Below, in pieces: positions 61,791 through 64,000 of a stretch of DNA of 64,000 bases. The notes beneath the pieces are model-generated. The model ran no database searches and was not told the DNA's origin. It worked only from the letters and a program-made list of their open reading frames with translations. Both the position numbers and the translations under genes were made by a program. The stretch's first letter is position 1; every line of letters begins with the position of its first letter. This DNA is from Pedobacter psychrotolerans. GTDB taxonomy: Bacteria > Bacteroidota > Bacteroidia > Sphingobacteriales > Sphingobacteriaceae. The stretch lies in NCBI RefSeq assembly GCF_004340665.1, contig NZ_SLWO01000005.1, positions 422,981-486,980 of the forward strand, written 5' to 3'.

Positions 61791-63103
61791 ACTAAATTCT
61801 TACTTTTTATCTCCGCTAAAATAGATTCAATCTGTTCAAAATTCGGACGACTACTCACATCAGCTAAATGACAAGATTCTTTTAATGCATTCAATGCATG
61901 ATAAAAAGTATCTTGATCTTTTGACGCATATAATGATAACAGATCGTCTACTAAATATCCAAAAGCACTTACTTCTATTCTTTCCATTTCATTTGAGAAA
62001 GCCAAATGAACCCGATCATACCTGGTTGCAGCACCGAAATCACCGAATAAAGTTTTTCCACTCTCATCAATCAACATATTGTGTGCATACAAATCACCAT
62101 GCATAATACCTTTTTGATGCAAATGATTAGCCACTGAAGATATAGAAGTTAGAATATTGATTATCTGCAAATCAGAAAGTTGCATATCAGAGTTAAATAC
62201 ATCCCTCGTACATGTTTTTAATGATGGCGGATTTCCAAGATTTATGTAATGCTTTGGGATAAGTTCCATTACCAGTCCGGTTTTTGATTCATACGGATCA
62301 TCCGTTTTACCGATAATTTTCACCAAAGTATCATGGTCACCCGCTTCAATGCTGGAATTCATCTCATCCTCCGGAAAACCATCACTGGTAACATCACCCT
62401 TAAATACCTTCACTGCTACATCCTGCAGCATTCCATCCCTTGATGCACGGTAAATTGTTCCTGAAGCTCCTTCACCAAGCTTATCCTGAATTTCTAGACT
62501 ATCATAAGAAATCAATGGCGCTTCTATTTCTGAATTGGGTATTCTACTGCAAGGATTTCCAGAAAATGCCAGCCAAGATAGTTTAGGTAAGGATAGTAAC
62601 CAGTCAGGTAAAATTTCAATTTTATTGGCAGAAAGCCTCAACAGTGCTAATGCTTTACAATGCTGTAATTCATTAGGTAACTCGGTTAATTTATTGCCCG
62701 CAAGCATAAGTTTCTCCAACCGATGACAATCACCAATTGAGGCAGGTAATGCAGAGATCATATTATTGGTTAAGATTAACCATCTCAAATTTTGCCCTAT
62801 TGCATGATTAGAAATCTGACCAATATGGTTTGCCTTAAAGCCGACAATATCTAGTAAAGGACAATCTCCAAGAACTTCAGGATAAACTGTAAATTCATTA
62901 TTAGAGCAAAAGAAAACCTTAAGCTTTCGCAGTTTACTAAAATCAGAAGGTAATTCAGATAAGCGGTTAGCAGATAAATCAAGATATTCAAGGGTATCAG
63001 CGAGATCTAAAATTTCCATAGGAAAGGTCTCCATATCCGCTGAAAGTTTTAACGAAGTACAACCATTCAGTTCACCACGTTTCAATTGCTCTAATGTTTG
63101 CAC
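61787..63103 (-). CDS. Leucine-rich-repeat protein kinase
   Basis: 438 residues. The first half (about 1-190) has about eight leucine-rich repeats (LEYLDLSANRLSELPSDFSKLRKLKVFF and similar). The second half (about 200-430) is a eukaryotic-like kinase domain: glycine loop LGEGASGTIYRA, Lys in VAVKVF, catalytic HGDLYAHNMLI (HGD in place of HRD) and GDFGAAT (DFG). Gene starts with GTG at 63103, supported by a TATCTTTG promoter element upstream. Convergent overlap with rlmN of 4 bp. Cytosolic, no membrane segment. Substrate unknown. Confidence 0.85.
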   Translation of the reverse strand: MQTLEQLKRGELNGCTSLKLSADMETFPMEILDLADTLEYLDLSANRLSELPSDFSKLRKLKVFFCSNNEFTVYPEVLGDCPLLDIVGFKANHIGQISNHAIGQNLRWLILTNNMISALPASIGDCHRLEKLMLAGNKLTELPNELQHCKALALLRLSANKIEILPDWLLSLPKLSWLAFSGNPCSRIPNSEIEAPLISYDSLEIQDKLGEGASGTIYRASRDGMLQDVAVKVFKGDVTSDGFPEDEMNSSIEAGDHDTLVKIIGKTDDPYESKTGLVMELIPKHYINLGNPPSLKTCTRDVFNSDMQLSDLQIINILTSISSVANHLHQKGIMHGDLYAHNMLIDESGKTLFGDFGAATRYDRVHLAFSNEMERIEVSAFGYLVDDLLSLYASKDQDTFYHALNALKESCHLADVSSRPNFEQIESILAEIKSKNLV

Positions 63104-63120
63104 AATATTTAGGTTTTGTA

Positions 63121-63128
63121 CAAAGATA
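63121..63128 (-). promoter_or_regulatory. Promoter -7 element of the kinase gene
   Basis: TATCTTTG on the minus strand, 17 bases before the GTG start; supports that start. Confidence 0.5.
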
Positions 63129-63700
63129 AATTTATAGTGTAATATAGTATAAGGATAATCCCATATATGACTTACTTGAGCATATAACGGTAATAATTTA
63201 CTATTTAGTTACGAATACATTAAGTTTACATTAGTGTTTTCATAACTGTATATATGATCTATCATTTCTTTAACTCATATATTATTAATCGCCGTTATAT
63301 ATAGATGTTGTAATCATTATGAAATAAAAGCCGGATCATTTGGCTGCCTCAATCCTGCTGTACACTGCAATCTTTTTGTTGGGTGAATCTTGAAATAGAA
63401 TTTCCGTTTAACCAAAAGGATTTCCGTTTCCATCATGTTTATTGGAGACAAGTTAGTGCATATATTTAAAGCCTGCCCCCAGTCACTGTCATGCTGAGGT
63501 ACGAAGCATCTCCAGGCTATGTAAACCTCTCTGTTAATAACCGAATAAATAATATCCAGTATCTCATCTTTTAATAACCACCCCGCCCTGCGGGCACCTC
63601 TCCAGTGGAGGGGAATGGTACTACGCCATAAAAGATTCTACACCATGCAGGACGCTTTGGTCTTTAGTCTTTCAGCTTTAGTCTTTGGTCTTTCTTTAAA
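63129..63700. other. Intergenic region with repeats, no gene seen
   Basis: About 570 bp without a credible frame. Left part is AT-rich. A GTCATGCTGAGGTACGAAGC repeat word (63488-63507, followed by ATCTCC) is a cousin of the 142-bp array motif. The 42-bp GC-rich repeat copy 2 lies at 63575-63616, and AGTCTTT-type repeats at 63655-63693 precede the rRNA operon terminator. Confidence 0.6.
63575..63616. repeat. 42-bp dispersed palindromic repeat, copy 2
   Basis: Matches copy 1 (39816-39857, reverse complement) at 36 of 42 positions by hand count. Copies in opposite orientation and unrelated contexts indicate a mobile or amplified non-coding element. Confidence 0.7.
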
Positions 63701-63705
63701 CGAAG

Positions 63706-63735
63706 AAACCCCTGCAGTTGTTACTGCAAGGGTTC
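63706..63735 (-). terminator. Terminator of the rRNA operon
   Basis: On the minus strand AACCCTTGCAGT-AACA-ACTGCAGGGGTT is a strong stem with few mismatches, followed by TCTTCGTTT. It lies about 30 bp past the 5S rRNA. Confidence 0.85.
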
Positions 63736-63763
63736 TTGTTAAACGCCTCCTGGGCTTTTAAGA

Positions 63764-63874
<111 letters not shown>

Positions 63875-64000
63875 ATACTTTTATTTGAGCTGAAAGGATA
63901 AAACTCAAAGCTTAAAGCTACTCTATTTCGCTTTAGTCTTTAGTCTTTTAGCTTTCCGCTTAAATGACATATTATTGAAAGAAGTTAAGTTTTGAAGAAC
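63875..64000. other. Spacer upstream of 5S rRNA
   Basis: Contains TTTAGTCTTTAGTC-type repeats. On the minus strand this is the 23S-5S spacer; the 23S gene is not inside the window. Confidence 0.6.

Overview
The window looks like chromosomal DNA of a Bacteroidota bacterium, most likely Sphingobacteriaceae (Pedobacter-like). The grounds are AT-rich DNA, promoters of the TAnnTTTG type in place of TATAAT, a SprA-type type IX secretion translocon, a carboxypeptidase-regulatory-domain outer-membrane receptor, an UpxY-type antiterminator next to an exopolysaccharide locus, and frequent leaderless or non-AUG starts. No phage, insertion sequence or CRISPR array was seen. Genus is inference; no database was searched.

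Layout. 0-1.4 kb: pyrH-frr, closed by a bidirectional terminator. 1.4-3.6 kb: an orphan LacI regulator, a self-contained RNA unit with two unusual tRNA-like genes (anticodon GUC in a leucine-type body with a very large variable arm), and an Lrp regulator. 3.7-9.2 kb: feoAB and a large outer-membrane beta-barrel protein. 9.3-20.4 kb: a block read leftward: malic enzyme, ruvA, sprA, gcvH, a VanZ-like protein and a 42-residue lipoprotein. 20.5-33.3 kb: mostly leftward housekeeping and envelope genes (mltD-like, gatA, two tatA, an EnvC-like protein, a DUF4292-like lipoprotein, a TPR protein, dut, a flippase, acylphosphatase, a nitronate monooxygenase-like enzyme, a toxin-antitoxin pair with a broken toxin, an amidohydrolase).

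33.4-40.6 kb: tRNA-Thr, a 142-bp tandem array of hairpin repeats, two duplicated small secreted proteins, an NtrC-type response regulator convergent with a hybrid histidine kinase, a WYL regulator and a DinB-like protein. 40.7-57.1 kb: one leftward 14-gene exopolysaccharide locus. It runs from export (Wza, Wzc) through a flippase and polymerase, glycosyltransferases and a WcaF-like acetyltransferase to the initiating sugar transferase and GDP-fucose synthesis (gmd, fcl). An UpxY-like antiterminator and a small HTH protein lie divergently upstream. 59.1-63.1 kb: an RluB/RluF-like pseudouridine synthase, an intact YoeB-type toxin-antitoxin pair, rlmN, and a leucine-rich-repeat protein kinase. 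The right end holds 5S rRNA and the terminator of a leftward rRNA operon that continues past the window.

The most unusual items are the tRNA-like RNA pair at 2.6-2.9 kb, the YoeB-type toxin stopped by UGA at a conserved tryptophan (an intact relative 29 kb away shows the original residue), and a recurring promoter layout that puts transcription start at the start codon.
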